From JABAAI01 sp965261955 (GTDB lineage: Bacteria; Spirochaetota; Leptospiria; Leptospirales; Leptonemataceae): a stretch of 64,000 nucleotides of DNA. The notes below the pieces were generated by a model. The model was not told the DNA's origin, made no database searches, and saw only the letters and a program-made list of their open reading frames with translations. The DNA lies in assembly GCA_965261955.1 (NCBI GenBank), contig CBDHEM010000034.1, forward strand, positions 1 to 64,000. The letters are read 5' to 3'. The position numbers and the translations under genes are program-made. Numbering within the stretch: position 1 is the first letter of the stretch; every line of letters begins with the position of its first letter. Of this stretch, positions 34,741 through 47,200 are shown piece after piece.

Positions 34741-37002
34741 ATCAAATCCATGAGTGAAGGTTAATATTAGAAAGATAGACTAATATGACACTGTTAACAG
34801 GGTTCTGCTTCTTCCCAAATGTTGTAGCAGCTATGCGCCTAAATCATGGAGTTGACTAAGTTTACGCCCATTCAGGAACGTCTTCTTCACGACCACAAAC
34901 CAAGGACCTGCAGCCTAGCAATGAGTTATGTGAAGAACTAGGAGCTAGCTCACAGGTGGACTCACTAGCACAATTTATGTCAGCATTTACCTCCATAAAG
35001 GTGCCACCTACATGAGTTCTGAGAACTAGCTACAAGCTCACAGGAAAGCTCAATACTGAGATTGGTCCTGTTTTACTTCTACTCTCCATAACTCGCTGAC
35101 TGAACACATGAATAATACCAGCTTGTAACAACTTTGTGATCTCCATTCCTATAATTTATTTTGGAGATAAACGGTATAATGCAAGAGTAGTGCTCCTGAA
35201 TAGTACAAGAGGTATACATTACTACAATATACCATTTTTATACTATATGTAGGCAAGCAGGATGCACCATGACATACAGACACATAATCATGCAGGTCCC
35301 CCACTGAGGCATTTACAGTATTTATTAGTCATTAGTACTTAGAATACACTCATTGTGCAGCAAACACCTCCTCTAACCACAGTGGTGTAAATTAGATTTC
35401 TAGCATTTCCCAAAAAGCAGCTATAACCATGGTGATCTCTGCCATCAAATACTTTTAGACACCCTGAATCTAGCTGGAGTAACCAGGGTATGTTTATACC
35501 CAGACAACATTTACACATCATATGAGTGCACATTGAGAGATCTACTTTTTGAAAGATATATCACATCAATGAGCAAGGTAATCACCACATTATTAATCTT
35601 TTGTTTTTAATTTATTTAAAAAAAATGCCCTTGTCCCCCTATTAAGGCCAGGAAAATACCTAGAATAATTAAAAAAATTTTTTTGCAATATTGGATACAA
35701 ACATTTCCTTCTGACATCACTCTCATGGTTTCTCTCTTAGTAATTTTGCAAGTAGGTAAAGCAGCTACTCTTATACAAGTCAAAGATGGATGAAAACTAA
35801 CCTTGGCTGAAAATTCTCACTGTACTATACAACTCATACTTCAGTTCTGTATTAGTACTTCATCTTGGTAGATGTAGAGAGCAAAGAGTGTATCCTTGTC
35901 CCATTATGACATAAGGCTACCCACACCTCCATGGAAGGTGAAGAATGTCCTTTAAATACAAAAAAAAAATTTAAGCTTTAGAAACAGATTCCATTCAGAC
36001 ACCAAAATAACTTGCATTTTAAAGATGGAAGAAATGATGGTGGTAAAAGAGAATATTTAGGAATCCAATATTTCCATTTGTTTGAAATGGACATGCTCAG
36101 TAGACAAATAAAGGAGTTAGTGGTTAAAGGAAGTGTTAAAAAAAACTTTACAATTAGAGTTCACAAGTGGAGCCACTGGATACCAACTTCTGTTGGCACA
36201 AAATCAACCTTTACTACCCATATGGAACAAAAGGAAGCAGTACAGTTTTAGCCTGATATATTTGATGTGATGTTCCAATTTCTTATATTGAAGGTAGCTA
36301 ATGTATTATGTGTTGGCTCTGCTGATGATGCATGGAGGTTGGACCTCTACATCCCCCCTTCCTAAGACCGTTGTCATTTCTGGTGATCCTGTCTCCTGCC
36401 AGTCCTGTCGACTGAGTCCATCTGTGTTCGAGTGGTCTTTTCCAGGTTGAAGCAATCTTGATGTGATATCTATATCAGCAGGCCTCTAATATGACATCTG
36501 CTCTAGTTATCATCTAGTGATGTAACACTTCCTGATCATAGTAGGCTGCTGTGTTCATGATTACTGGAATAACAGCATGCTAGAATCAAGCTGTTACTTA
36601 TCATTACACTAGAAGCTATGTTGTTGTCACTGGAGTACTAGAGGTCTGGCCAATTTTTTTTTTTTTAACTTTAATTTAAGTAAAAAAAATATATATAATA
36701 AAAAAAAAAAAAATGCATGTTCGGGGTGCACTTTTTAAATTAATTAATTTATTTACTTTTTTTTTTTTTTTAGTTAGTGACCTGTTGTTCGATTCATGTA
36801 TTCTCTGATGCCAGTAAGAGTTCTTCAACAGACGACCATTTCCTTTTTTAAGTCTAATCCGTTGTAAAAACCCTCCAAAAAACGGAATACGTATCCGTTT
36901 CCGGTTTTTTTTTCTTTTCTTTTTTACGTCAAGGTTATAGGGCGTATCCCAAACAAAAATGATGAAAACATTTCTAAGATAACATTGTGGTAATCTACTC
37001 AA
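34741..37002. other. Non-coding stretch upstream of the membrane-protein exons
   Basis: No gene is supported. A 79-codon plus frame at 36012-36251 (LGIQYFHLFEMDMLSRQI..) lacks recognised motifs. A and T homopolymers are concentrated at 36655-36770. The last few hundred bases would include the promoter of the gene starting at 37003, but I see no convincing TATA box or initiator. Confidence 0.45.
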
Positions 37003-37176
37003 ATGAAGAAGGCACTTGCCCAAGTGCTGCGAGTCTTACTGCAACTATTCCATCTGATTTTGGCGGCTGGTATATTTTTAGTTGGAATTGTCGAGTTTAG
37101 CGTGGAAACGCCCATATTTGATGTGTTCGGTAGGAAAGGTGAACGGAGCTCTCTTATTGCTGGCACAGTTTTTAAA
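37003..37176 (+). CDS. First exon, putative multi-pass membrane protein
   Basis: The ATG at 37003 opens 58 codons: MKKALAQVLRVLLQLFHLIL, a hydrophobic run to about residue 30, then EFSVETPIFDVFGRKGERSS LIAGTVFK. It ends exactly at AAA|GTGAGT, a strong splice donor, in phase 0. The N-terminal hydrophobic segment may be a signal anchor or first membrane helix. I do not recognise the family. Phase-compatible small exons follow at 38503 and 38590. Intron 1 holds a 55-bp minisatellite. Confidence 0.55.
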
Positions 37177-38502
37177 GTGAGTCTAGATTACAGCATATAA
37201 TTGATTTACTTGCCAGCCACTCGGAAACAAAGTATTCTGTGCCTCACCTATGCACACACAAGAGTCAGAGTCTGGCCAAGCTAGCTTCATGTGAATTGAT
37301 CACACAGTTAGGAAGTTAGTGTACTGCATGGAAGTGATTGGCCAGGGAGACTGAAAATGCCATCCAGCCTTGCCAGTTAGTGTGAAATACTGTGTCAGAA
37401 TTGCAATTGTTCCACCTTAGGCAGTACTATTTCCCCTGGAAAACTTACACTCACACAACTTGTTAACCCTGTAAGTGTAAGTATGGGAGCTAATGTCAGT
37501 GGAAACTTTTTTCAATGAGAAGTGCAATTGTTGTGGAGATATTCCTTTCAAATGCATGGTGAAGTAGTGATGGCTTTTTGTATTGTTCCATCTACCTTTA
37601 TAAAATATCATGATTATGATTCTATCACAAAATCTAAATCAGTGGTTGAACTCCTATAATATTACATTATTGCATCAGTGACCTCCATAGTGGAGGTGTA
37701 GGTGGAAATGTGCCAGAAAATGTGATACTCCAGATTCTCCTTAAATATCTCTCGCCTTTACCAATCTGGCCATGTGTCCAGACATTTACCAACTTTCTGT
37801 GTAATGTGCACTTTACCAATCTGGCCATGTGTCCAGACATTTACCTACTTTCTGTGTAATGTGCACTTTACCAATCTGGCCATGTGTCCAGACATTTACC
37901 TACTTTCTGTGTAATGTGCACTTTACCAATCTGGCCATGTGTCCAGACATTTACCTACTTTCTGTGTAATGTGCACTTTACCAATCTGGCCATGTGTCCA
38001 GACATTTACCTACTTTCTCTGTAATGTGCACTTTACCAATCTGGCCATGTGTCCAAACATTTACCTACTTTCTGTGTAATGTGCACTTTACCTCTGGGCA
38101 GTTGTGAATTTGAACTGAGTATTAGTGTACTTCGTCATCTCAAAATATATATATAAGTGCTTCCTTGCGGAATACAAAATGAAATGAAACTGAATTTCCA
38201 TGAAATATTTAGAAATTTTTTCTTGACAACATCCACCCACGTACAGTATGCTTACAGATGTTGTTGATGTTATGCCATTGATGTTTGTCACTGTTAGCAT
38301 TCACTTGAAGCCAGTTTGGTCATAGTAAATCCTTACCCTGATTTTCGAAAAAAAAACTTCCATCCCTGCCTAAATCCTGGCTTCACCCTGGCCCTGTCTT
38401 TTACCAATATTTTCATTCCTAAGTCATAGCAGATGTTGCGTGTGCTCACTTGTGAGAGTGAGTGTACTATAGCAATCTAACATATGTACTTCTATGCTTC
38501 AG
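37177..38502 (+). other. Intron 1 (inferred), mostly non-coding
   Basis: It runs from the donor GTGAGT to the acceptor CTATGCTTCAG. Apart from the 55-bp array (37760-38092) nothing is recognised. Confidence 0.4.
37760..38092. repeat. 55-bp minisatellite, 6 copies
   Basis: The unit core is CAATCTGGCCATGTGTCCAG then ACATTTACCTACTTTCTGTG. The copies are almost identical, suggesting recent amplification. Confidence 0.95.
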
Positions 38503-38634
38503 AATGTCACAGTCAGCAGCACAGTAAGTTACAAGAATATTAATGTAGGTATAAGATGTTATCTCATACACTATATATTATGCATACAGAGTGTTGGCCA
38601 TATTCTGGATGCACCTATTCTCTTCCTATTCTTG
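38503..38634 (+). CDS. Two micro-exons, putative membrane protein
   Basis: Exon 38503-38523 (21 nt, NVTVSST) lies between CTTCAG and GTAAGT. Exon 38590-38634 (45 nt, SVGHILDAPILFLFL) lies between GCATACAG and GTAAGT. Both start and end in phase 0, matching exon 1, and both have consensus borders. The intervening intron is 66 nt. Short exons of this size occur by chance too, but two in a row with strong sites and the right phase are supportive. NVT is a potential N-glycosylation site. Confidence 0.45.
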
Positions 38635-39069
38635 GTAAGTCATTGACTAAATAGATATTGGTTGTTGCAAGGATATGATTGTATGTGCACCTATTGGCCA
38701 GTTCACAATATAATGCAAGACAATCCGTTGCTTCGTTCCGATCCATTGCCATTATATTATTAACTTATGTTGCAATGGATTACTGAGCTTACGCATCGGA
38801 TGGATGTGAAATGCAAGAGTAGGATATGATTCATGCCTTGTGACCAGTTGGTTGCGTCAGACCAATCCGAATCCTATAAAATGTTCCATGTGTTGAACTT
38901 TGTGTACTATTTTTCACTGGTGTTGAAAGAGGAGAAACTAATAGAAGCGATAAGGATCTTTCCCTGCCTCTGGCTGAACTCAGTTCAAGGCTATTAAGAT
39001 CACAGAGCGAAGTAAAATGCCGGCAAGGAAGTGGCTCTTCTGGTAAACTAGCTAACTATTATCAGCTAC
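38635..39069. other. Intronic stretch (inferred)
   Basis: No coding structure is recognised between the micro-exons and the 59-bp array. Confidence 0.35.
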
Positions 39070-39660
39070 GCCTCCTCCTGATAACCACTTGAAATATTCA
39101 ATCCCATTCATTTTCACTGCTAGAAGTCATCTCCTCCTGATAACCACTAGAAATATTCAATCCCATGCATCTTCACTACTAGAAGTCATCTCCTCCTGAT
39201 AACCACTAGAAATATTCAATCCCATTCATCTTCACTGCTAGAAGTCATCTCCTCCTGATAACCACTAGAAATATTCAATCCCATTCATCTTCACTGCTAG
39301 AAGTCATCTCCTCCTGATAACCACTAGAAATATTCAATCCCATTCATCTTCACTGCTAGAAGTCATCTCCTCCTGATAACCACTAGAAATATTCAATCCC
39401 ATTCATCTTCACTGCTAGAAGTCATCTCCTCCTGATAACCACTAGAAATATTCAATCCCAATCATCTTCACTGCTAGAAGTCATCTCCTCCTGATAACCA
39501 CTGGAAATATTCAATCCCATTCATCTTCACTGCTAGAAGTCATCTCCTCCTGATAACCACTAGATATTTTCAATCCCATTCATATTCACTGCTAGAAGTC
39601 ATCTCCTCCTGATAACCACTAGAAATATTCAATCCCATTCATCTTCACTGCTAGAACTCA
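39070..39660. repeat. 59-bp minisatellite, 10 copies
   Basis: The unit core is CTAGAAGTCATCTCCTCCTG then ATAACCACTAGAAATATTC. Copies are near-identical. It is intronic in the inferred gene. Confidence 0.95.
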
Positions 39661-39744
39661 TCCATTTATTGTCGAGTGTTGGTAAAGGGTGAAAGTTTCA
39701 AATGCAGCATACTCCACGCATATATTATAAACCGTATATTGCAG

Positions 39745-39857
39745 TGGAACGGTTTGTGCAATACATGCAAGAGAAACTACTTCAACGGATTGTTTTGTTT
39801 GGTTTATATCTTCTTACTCTTTGAGAGGAAACTTTGGATTGAAAATTGTCCCGGTGA
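39745..39857 (+). CDS. Candidate exon, putative membrane protein
   Basis: It follows TATATTGCAG. In phase 0 it reads WNGLCNTCKRNYFNGLFCLV YIFLLFERKLWIENCPG. Two donors are possible, CCCG|GTGAGT (39853) or GGTGA|GTACAA (39857). The second gives the phase needed by the next candidate exon. Another frame (ERFVQYMQEKLLQRIVLF) is equally protein-like but meets a TGA, so the frame is not settled. Confidence 0.35.
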
Positions 39858-39974
39858 GTACAAATACAGGATCGTATCAGCTGAGACATACTAATTGAAT
39901 GGTGTCTTCTCTTCTGCTTATATGGTTGTATGACCAACATTTCAACCTCACGAGGTGAGGTGCTTATCCCACTC

Positions 39975-40075
39975 ACTGTTGCAAGTGCCCATATGTCCCT
40001 CTGGGTTCGTTGCAAGTGCCCATATGTCCCTCTGGATTCGTTGCAAGTGCCCACATGTCCCTCTGGGTTTCATCG
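39975..40075. repeat. 31-bp repeat, 3 copies
   Basis: The unit core is GTTGCAAGTGCCCATATGTC then CCTCTGGGTTC. It is a very short array, perhaps a nascent minisatellite. Confidence 0.85.
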
Positions 40076-40272
40076 ATGGAAAAAAAATGCACATGTGATC
40101 ATTTATGAGTCATAATTTTTATTTCGTAAAATAGGTTATTTATGACCACCAAATTTTAAGTATACCATTATCGGCTAATCTCGGTTAAAAAATATTTAAA
40201 TACCGACTTCACGTTTTTGACAACCAACAAATTGACTTCATAACTAAGTCTTGCGAAGTCATTTTTCAATAG

Positions 40273-40340
40273 ACATGCGGTACTCTTGACTCGTCTGAGG
40301 ATGACTCTAGTGAGGAGGAAGATTGTGGCAATTGAAGCTG
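40273..40340 (+). CDS. Candidate exon with two plausible readings
   Basis: It lies between TTTTTCAATAG and G|GTAACT. If entered in phase 2 it reads HAVLLTRLRMTLVRRKIVAI EA, a basic loop, and continues. If entered in phase 0 it reads TCGTLDSSEDDSSEEEDCGN and stops, an acidic tail that would end a shorter gene here. The sequence alone does not decide. Confidence 0.3.
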
Positions 40341-40389
40341 GTAACTTGTGCTGATATTACTGTAGGACTAACTGCCATGGGACTTGTAT

Positions 40390-40910
40390 TTCTGGGAGAT
40401 TAGCTGGCCATTGTTGCTGGTACTCTTATAGGACTAGCTGGCCACTGGTACTAATACTAGTGTAGGACTAGCTGGCCACTGGTACTAATACTAGTCTAGG
40501 ACTAGCTGCCCACTCGTACTAATACTATTATAGGACTAGCTGGCCACTGGTACTAATACTAGTGTAGGACTAGCTGGCCACTGGTACTAATACTATTATA
40601 GGACTAGCTGGCCACTGGTACTAATACTATTATAGGACTAGCTGGCCACTGGTACTAATACTAGTGTAGGACTAGCTGGCCACTGGTACTAATACTAGTG
40701 TAGGACTAACTGGCCACTGGGACTAGGACTACTGTAGGGACTGCTGGCCACTGGCACTAGTACTACTGTAGGATCAGCTGGCTACAGGGACTAGTACTAC
40801 TGTAGGACCAGCTGGCTACTGGGACTAGTACTACTGTATGGCCAGCTGGCCACCGGGACTAGTACTACTGTAGGACTAGCTAGCCACTGGTACTAGTTCT
40901 ACTCTAGGAC
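40390..40910. repeat. 34-bp minisatellite, about 15 copies
   Basis: The unit core is GGACTAGCTGGCCACTGGTA then CTAATACTAGTGTA. The right half changes to GGGACTAGTACTACTGTA. The unit contains the dyads ACTAGT and TGGCCA. Confidence 0.94.
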
Positions 40911-40934
40911 ACATTGCTTAAAGGATCGTTGCAG

Positions 40935-40963
40935 CTCCTCACCTAACTGCCTATTTTGTTGGT
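40935..40963 (+). CDS. Candidate micro-exon
   Basis: 29 nt between CGTTGCAG and GTACAT. It completes a codon left by the exon ending at 40340 and reads APHLTAYFVG, leaving phase 0 for the exon at 42565 (joined: TAYFVG-IYFLSVVW). The evidence is phase fit and splice sites only. Confidence 0.3.
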
Positions 40964-41054
40964 GTACATTGAGTATGTGCTGTAGATATTTTTTTTATAA
41001 ATTGTTTAATTGTCCTCTCTCTATGTTTGGTGATCTTTTGTACATTCTTGTTGG

Positions 41055-42550
41055 CTTTTCTCCAGTCTTTTAATATCCCAACTGCCCTCATGCATATATG
41101 CATAGAATAAGAAGTGTCATATTTAATATCCTTACTGCACTCATGCATATATGCATAGAATAAGAAGTGTCATATTTAATATCCCTACTGCACTCATGCA
41201 TATATACATAGAATAAGAAGTGTCATATTTAGTATCCCTACTGCCCTCATGCATATATACATAGAATAAGAAGTGTCATATTTAGTATCCCTACTGCAAT
41301 CATGCATATATGCATAGAATAAGAAGTGTCATATTTAATATCCCTACTGCACTCATGCATATATGCATAGAATAAGAAGTGTCATATTTAATATCCCCCC
41401 TGCACTCATGCATATATACATAGAATAAGAAGTGTCATATTTAGTATCCCTACTGGACTCATGCATATATGCGTAGAATAAGAAGTGTCATATTTAATAT
41501 CCCTACTGCGCTCATGCATATATGCATAGAATAAGAAGTGTCATATTTAGTATCCCAACTGCACTCATGCATATATACATAGAATGAGAAGTGTCATATT
41601 TAATATCCCTACTGCACTCATGCATATATACATTGAATAAGAAGTGTCATATTTAATATCCTACTGCACTCATGCATATATTCATAGAATAAGAAGTGTC
41701 ATATTTAGTATCCCTACTGCACTCATGCATATATACATAGAATAAGAAGTGTCATATTTAATATCCCTACTGCACTCATGCATATATGCATAGAATAAGA
41801 AGTGTCATATTTAATATCCCTACTGCACTCATGCATATATACATAGAATAAGAAGTGTCATATTTAGTGTCCCTACTGGACTCATGCATATATGCATAGA
41901 ATAAGAAGTGTCATATTTAATATCCCTACTGCGCTCATGCATATATGCATAGAATAAGAAGTGTCATATTTAGTATCCCAACTGCACTCATGCATATATG
42001 CATAGAATAAGAAGTGTCATATTTAGTATCCCTACTGCACTCATGCATATATGCATAGAATAAGAAGTGTCATATTTAATATCCCTACTGCACTCATGCA
42101 TATATGCATAGAATAAGAAGTGTCACATTTAGTATCCCTACTGCACTCATGCATATATACATAGAATAAGAAGTGTCATATTTAATATCCCTACTGCACT
42201 CATGCATATATGCATGGTATAAGAAGTGTCATATTTAATATCCCTACTGCACTCATGCATATATGCATAGAATAAGAAGTGTCATATTTAATATCCCTAC
42301 TGCACTCATGCATATATGCATAGAATAAGAAGTGTCATATTTAATATCCCTACTGCACTCATGCATATATGCATAGAATAAGAAGTGTCATATTTAATAT
42401 CCCTACTGCACTCATGCATATATGCATAGAATAAGAAGTGTCATATTTAATATCCCTACTGCACTCATGCATATATACATAGAATAAGAAGTGTCATATT
42501 TAATATCCCCACTGCACTCATGCATATATGCATAGAATAAGAAGTGTCAT
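41055..42550. repeat. 53-bp minisatellite, about 28 copies
   Basis: The unit core is CATATTTAATATCCCTACTG then CACTCATGCATATATGCATA. ATGCATATATGCAT inside the unit is a perfect palindrome and varies between GCAT and ACAT. Blocks of several units recur in the same variant order, so larger duplications occurred. Confidence 0.95.
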
Positions 42551-42564
42551 GTTGGTTATTGTAG

Positions 42565-42698
42565 ATCTATTTCCTGAGTGTGGTATGGCTCAAGTTTCGT
42601 GGACGTTTCTCGTGGTTGCTTACTTTCTGTCAAGTCTTGAGTCTAGTTGTGTTTGTAGTGGTCAATGCTGGCTTGTCACGGATCATTTTGGATTGTAG
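42565..42698 (+). CDS. Exon encoding a membrane helix, putative membrane protein
   Basis: It lies between TTATTGTAG and AG|GTAATC. 134 nt read IYFLSVVWLKFRGRFSWLLT FCQVLSLVVFVVVNAGLSRI ILDC. A hydrophobic stretch of about 20 residues (WLLTFCQVLSLVVFVVVNAG) follows a basic loop. It ends with two bases of a codon that the next exon completes (AG+A, Arg), so the two exons are phase-consistent. The family is not recognised. Confidence 0.6.
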
Positions 42699-42784
42699 GT
42701 AATCAACCATGTTACAGCATGTTACTTGGTATTATATTGTGTTACACTATCAAGGTCAAGCTATTTTAAATGTTATCTCCTCAG

Positions 42785-42905
42785 ATTCTTCTCTACTCGG
42801 GCAATTTCTATGTTTGTGGATGTGCTAATCTTCTCCTTTAATTGGACAGTACTAATTGTGACTTTATTACATATTAGAGGCTGGTTCCCTTTCAAAGTTA
42901 ATAAG
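42785..42905 (+). CDS. Exon encoding a membrane helix, adjoining a minisatellite
   Basis: It lies between TATCTCCTCAG and AAG|GTACGT. It reads (R)FFSTRAISMFVDVLIFSF NWTVLIVTLLHIRG WFPFKVNK, with a second strongly hydrophobic helix. The last 30 bases and the donor are also the first unit of the 45-bp array that follows, and the reading frame stays open for seven more units. An earlier but poorer donor is at TGGACA|GTACTA (42848). NWT is a potential glycosylation site. Confidence 0.55.
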
Positions 42906-43700
42906 GTACGTCCTATAATTAGAGGCTGGTTCCCTTTCAAAGTTAATAAGGTACATCCTATAGTTATAGGTTGGTTCCCTTTCAAAGTTAATAAAGTACA
43001 TCCTATAATTAGAGGCTGGTTCCCTTTCAAAGTTAATAAAGTACATCCTATAATTAGAGGCTGGTTCCCTTTCAAAGTTAATAAGATACATCCTATAATT
43101 AGTGGCTGGTTCCCTTTCAAAGTTAATAAGCTACATCCTATAATTAGAGGCTGGTTTCCTTTCAAAGTTAATAAGGTACATCCTATAATTAGAGGCTGGT
43201 TCCCTTTCAAAGTTAATAAGGTACATCCTATAATTAGAGGCTGATTTCCTTTCAAATTTAATATCCTATAATTAGAGGCTGGTTCCCTTTCAAAGTTAAT
43301 AAGGTACATCCTATAATTAGAGGCTGGTTCCCTTTCAAAGTTAATAAGGTACATCCTTTAATTAGAGGCTGATTTCCTTTCAAAGTTAATATCCTATAAT
43401 TAGAGGCTGGTTCCCTTTCAAAGTTAATAAGGTACATCCTATAATTAGAGGCTGGTTCCCTTTCAATGTTAATAATACATCCTATAATAAGAGTCTGGTT
43501 CCCTTTCAAAATTAATAAGGTACATCCTATAATTAGAGGCTGGTTTCCTTTCAAAGTTAATAATACATCCTATAATTAGAGGCTGGTTCCCTTTCAAAGT
43601 TAATAAGTTACATCCTATAATTTGAGGCTGGTTTATTTTCAAATTTAATAAGTTACATCCTATAATTAGAGGCCGGTTCCATTTCAAAAGGTACATCCTA
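42876..43700. repeat. 45-bp minisatellite containing a splice-donor sequence
   Basis: About 18 copies with the core GAGGCTGGTTCCCTTTCAAA then GTTAATAAGGTACATCC. The first unit overlaps the inferred exon end at 42905. Most units carry AAG|GTACAT, a donor-like sequence; several lost it by deletion of AAGGTAC. The unit length is 15 codons, so both strands remain open. Confidence 0.95.
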
Positions 43701-44216
43701 TAATGGACATGTATAACTGTAACTGTAGTAAATAAGTCATTTGATAATCAGAAGGTGAGGGGGACACTTTTAAATGATGGGATATTTTTGTAATTGCAAT
43801 GAAGTTAGCACAGGAATCTGATAGTTATATATATAATATGCATATGGTGTGTTAGACCTGTCCGTTCTAGAGCAATGATCTAAATACGATCTATATAAAT
43901 TCTGTCCGCACTACACTCAAATTTTCCGGGTAAGATCTGAGCGCTATAAGGTAAGATCCACGTGAAATTTCGGGTAGTGCCGCCGATGTCACATGATGAT
44001 GCAGTTCTGGTAGGAACTTCATAGCCATTGAGAAGGACTGCTGGCTAGGAAGGACTTGGTACCTATCTGGGGAGCTGCCGATGACCTGAGTTACATAGAT
44101 GGTGTCTCTAGAATAGGTTCGTGTACCAGAAGATAGCAGCACTGGCTGTCTCTGGATATGAATGCACCAGGTAATGCAAGACCAAGACTCAGGAGGTACA
44201 GGCAGCGGCGGTAATT
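43701..44216 (-). other. Spacer with an unassigned open frame
   Basis: A minus frame of 111 codons (44226-43891) reads YSRDTIYVTQVIGSSPDRYQ, QQSFSMAMKFLPELHHHVTS AALPEI. It looks protein-like and could be an exon. An opposite-strand reading after GGTAG (FIAIEKDCWLGRTWYLSGEL) also looks plausible but stops soon. Neither is assigned. Confidence 0.3.
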
Positions 44217-47200
44217 TTATTGGCATTTTATAGTTGGCATGTTATAGAAGGAGCAGCTGCTATTTATTATAGTTGGCATGTTATAGGAGCAGCAGCTGCT
44301 ATTTGTTATAGTTGACATGTTATAGGAGCAGCAGCTGCTATTTATTATAGTTGACATATAGGAGCAGCAGCTGCTATTTGTTATAGTTGGCATGTTATAG
44401 GAGAAGCTGCTGCTATTTGTTATAGTTGGCATGTTATAGGAGCAGCAGCTGCTATTTGCTATAGTTGGCATGTTGTTATAGTTGGCATGATATAGGAGCA
44501 GCAGCTGCTATTTGTTATAGTTGGCATGTTATAGGAGCAGCTGCTGCTATTTGTTATAGTTGGCATGTTATAGGAGCAGCAGCTGCTAATTGCTATAGTT
44601 AGCATGTTATAGGAGCAGCAGCTGCTATTTGTTATAGTTGGCATGATATAGGAGCAGCAGCTGCTATTTGCTCTAGTTGGCATGTTATAGGAGCAGCAGC
44701 TGCTATTTGTTATAGTTGGCATGTTATAGGAGCAGCAGCTGCTATTTGTTATAGTTGACATGTTATAGGAGCAGCAGCTGCTATTTATTATAGTTGACAT
44801 ATTGGAGCAGCAGCTGCTATTTGTTATAATTGGCATGTTATAGGAGCAGCAGCTGCTATTTGCTATAGTTGGCATGTTATAGGAGCAGCAGCTGCTATTT
44901 GCTATAGTTGGCATGTTATAGGAGCAGCAGCTGCTATTTGCTATAGTTGGCATGTTATAGGAGCAGCAGCTGCTATTTGTTATAGTTGGCATGATATAGG
45001 AGCAGCAGCTGCTATTTGCTATAGTTGGCATGTTATAGGAGCAGCAGCTGCTATTTGCTATTGTTGGCATGTTATAGGAGGAGCAGCTGCTATTTGATAT
45101 AGTTGGCATGTTATAGGAGGAGCAGCTGCTATTTGTTATAGTTGGCATGTTATAGGAGCAGCAGCTGCTATTTGCTATTGTTGGCATGTTATAGGAGGAG
45201 CAGCTGCTATTTGTTATAGTTGGCATGTTATAGGAGCAGCAGCTGCTATTTGTTATAGTTGGCATGATATAGGAACAGCAGCTGCTATTTGCTATAGTTG
45301 GCATGTTATAGGAGCAGCAGCTGCTATTTGCTATAGTTGGCATGTTATAGGAGCAGCAGCTGCTATTTGATATAGTTGGCATGTTATAGGAGCAGCAGCT
45401 TCTGTTTGCTATAGTTGGCATGTTATAGGAGCAGCAGCTGCTATTTATTATAGTTGACATGTTATAGGAGCAGCAGCTGCTATTTATTATAGTTGACATA
45501 TTGGAGCAGCAGCTGCTATTTGTTATAGTTGGCATGTTATAGGAGCAGCAGCTGCTATTTGCTAGAGTTGACATATAGGAGCAGCAGCTGCTATTTGTTA
45601 TAGTTGGCATGTTATAGGAGCAGCTGCTGCTATTTGTTATAGTTTGCATGTTATAGGAGCAGCAGCTGCTATTTGCTATAGTTGGCATGTTATAGGAGCA
45701 GCTGCTGCTATTTGTTATAGTTTGCATGTTATAGGAGCAGCAGCTGCTATTTGCTATAGTTGGCATGTTATAGGAGGAGCAGCTGCTATTTGCTATAGTT
45801 GGCATGTTATAGGAGTAGCAGCTGCTATTTATTATAGTTGGCATATTATAGGAGCAGCAGCTGCTATTTGTTATAGTTGGCGTGTTATAGGAGCAGCTGC
45901 TGCTATTTGTTATAGTTGGCATGTTATAGGAGCAGCAGCTGCTATTTGCTATAGTTGGCATGTTATAGGAGCAGCAGCTGCTATTTGCTATAGTTGGCAA
46001 TTTATAGGTGTAGCAGCTGCTATTTATTATAGTTGACATATTATAGGAGCAGCAGCTGCTATTTGTTATAGTTGGCGTGTTATAGGAGCAGCAGCTGCTA
46101 TTTGTTATAGTTGTCATGATATAGGAGCAGCAGCTGCTATTTGCTATAGTTGGCATGTTATAGGAGCAGCAGCTGCTATTTGTTATAGTTGGCATGATAT
46201 AGGAGCAGCAGCTGCTATTTGCTATAGTTGGCATGATATAGGAGCAGCAGCTGCTATTTGCTATAGTTGGCATGATATAGGAGCAGCAGCTGCTATTTGT
46301 TATAGTTGGCATGTTATAGGAGCAGCAGCTGCTATTTATATAGTTGACATGTTATAGGAGCAGCAGCTGCTATTTATTATAGTTGACATAGAGGAGCAGC
46401 AGCTGCTATTTGTTATAGTTGGCATGTTATAGGAGCAGCTGCTGTTATTTGTTATAGTTGGCATGTTATAGGAGCAGCAGCTGCTATTTGTTATAGTTGG
46501 CATGATATAGGAGTAGCTGCTGCTATTTGCTATAGCTGGCATGATATAGGAGCAGCAGCTGCTATTTGTTATAGTTGGCATGTTATAGGAGCAGCAGCTG
46601 CTATTTGTTATAGTTGACATGTTATAGGAGCAGCAGCTGCTATTTATTATAGTTGACATATAGGAGCAGCAGCTGCTATTTGTTATAGTTGGCATGTTAT
46701 AGGAGCAGCAGCTGCTATTTGCTATAGTTGGCATGTTATAGGAGCAGCAGCTGCTATTTGCTCTAGTTGGCATGTTATAGGAGCAGCAGCTGCTATTTGC
46801 TATAGTTGGCATGTTATAGGAGCAGCAGCTGCTATTTGTTATAGTTGGCATGATATAGGAGCAGCAGCTGCTATTTGCTATAGTTGGCATGTTATAGGAG
46901 CAGCAGCTGCTATTTGCTATAGTTGGCATGTTATAGGGGCAGCAGCTGCTATTTGTTATAATTGACATGTTATAGGAGCAGCAGCTGCTATTTATTATAG
47001 TTGACATGTTATAGGAGCAGCAGCTGCTATTTATTATAGTTGACATATTGGAGCAGCAGCTGCTATTTGTTATAGTTGGCATGTTATATGAGCAGCTGCT
47101 GCTATTTGTTATAGTTGGCATGTTATAGGAGCAGCAGCTGCTATTTATTATAGTTGACATATAGGAGCAGCAGCTGCTATTTGTTATAGTTGGCATGTTA

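Noticed and set aside
42773..43696. Minus-strand frames repeating NFEREPASNYR / LLTLKGNQPLIIGC
   Set aside because: Shadow translation of the 45-bp array; the opposite strand carries the better-supported exon.
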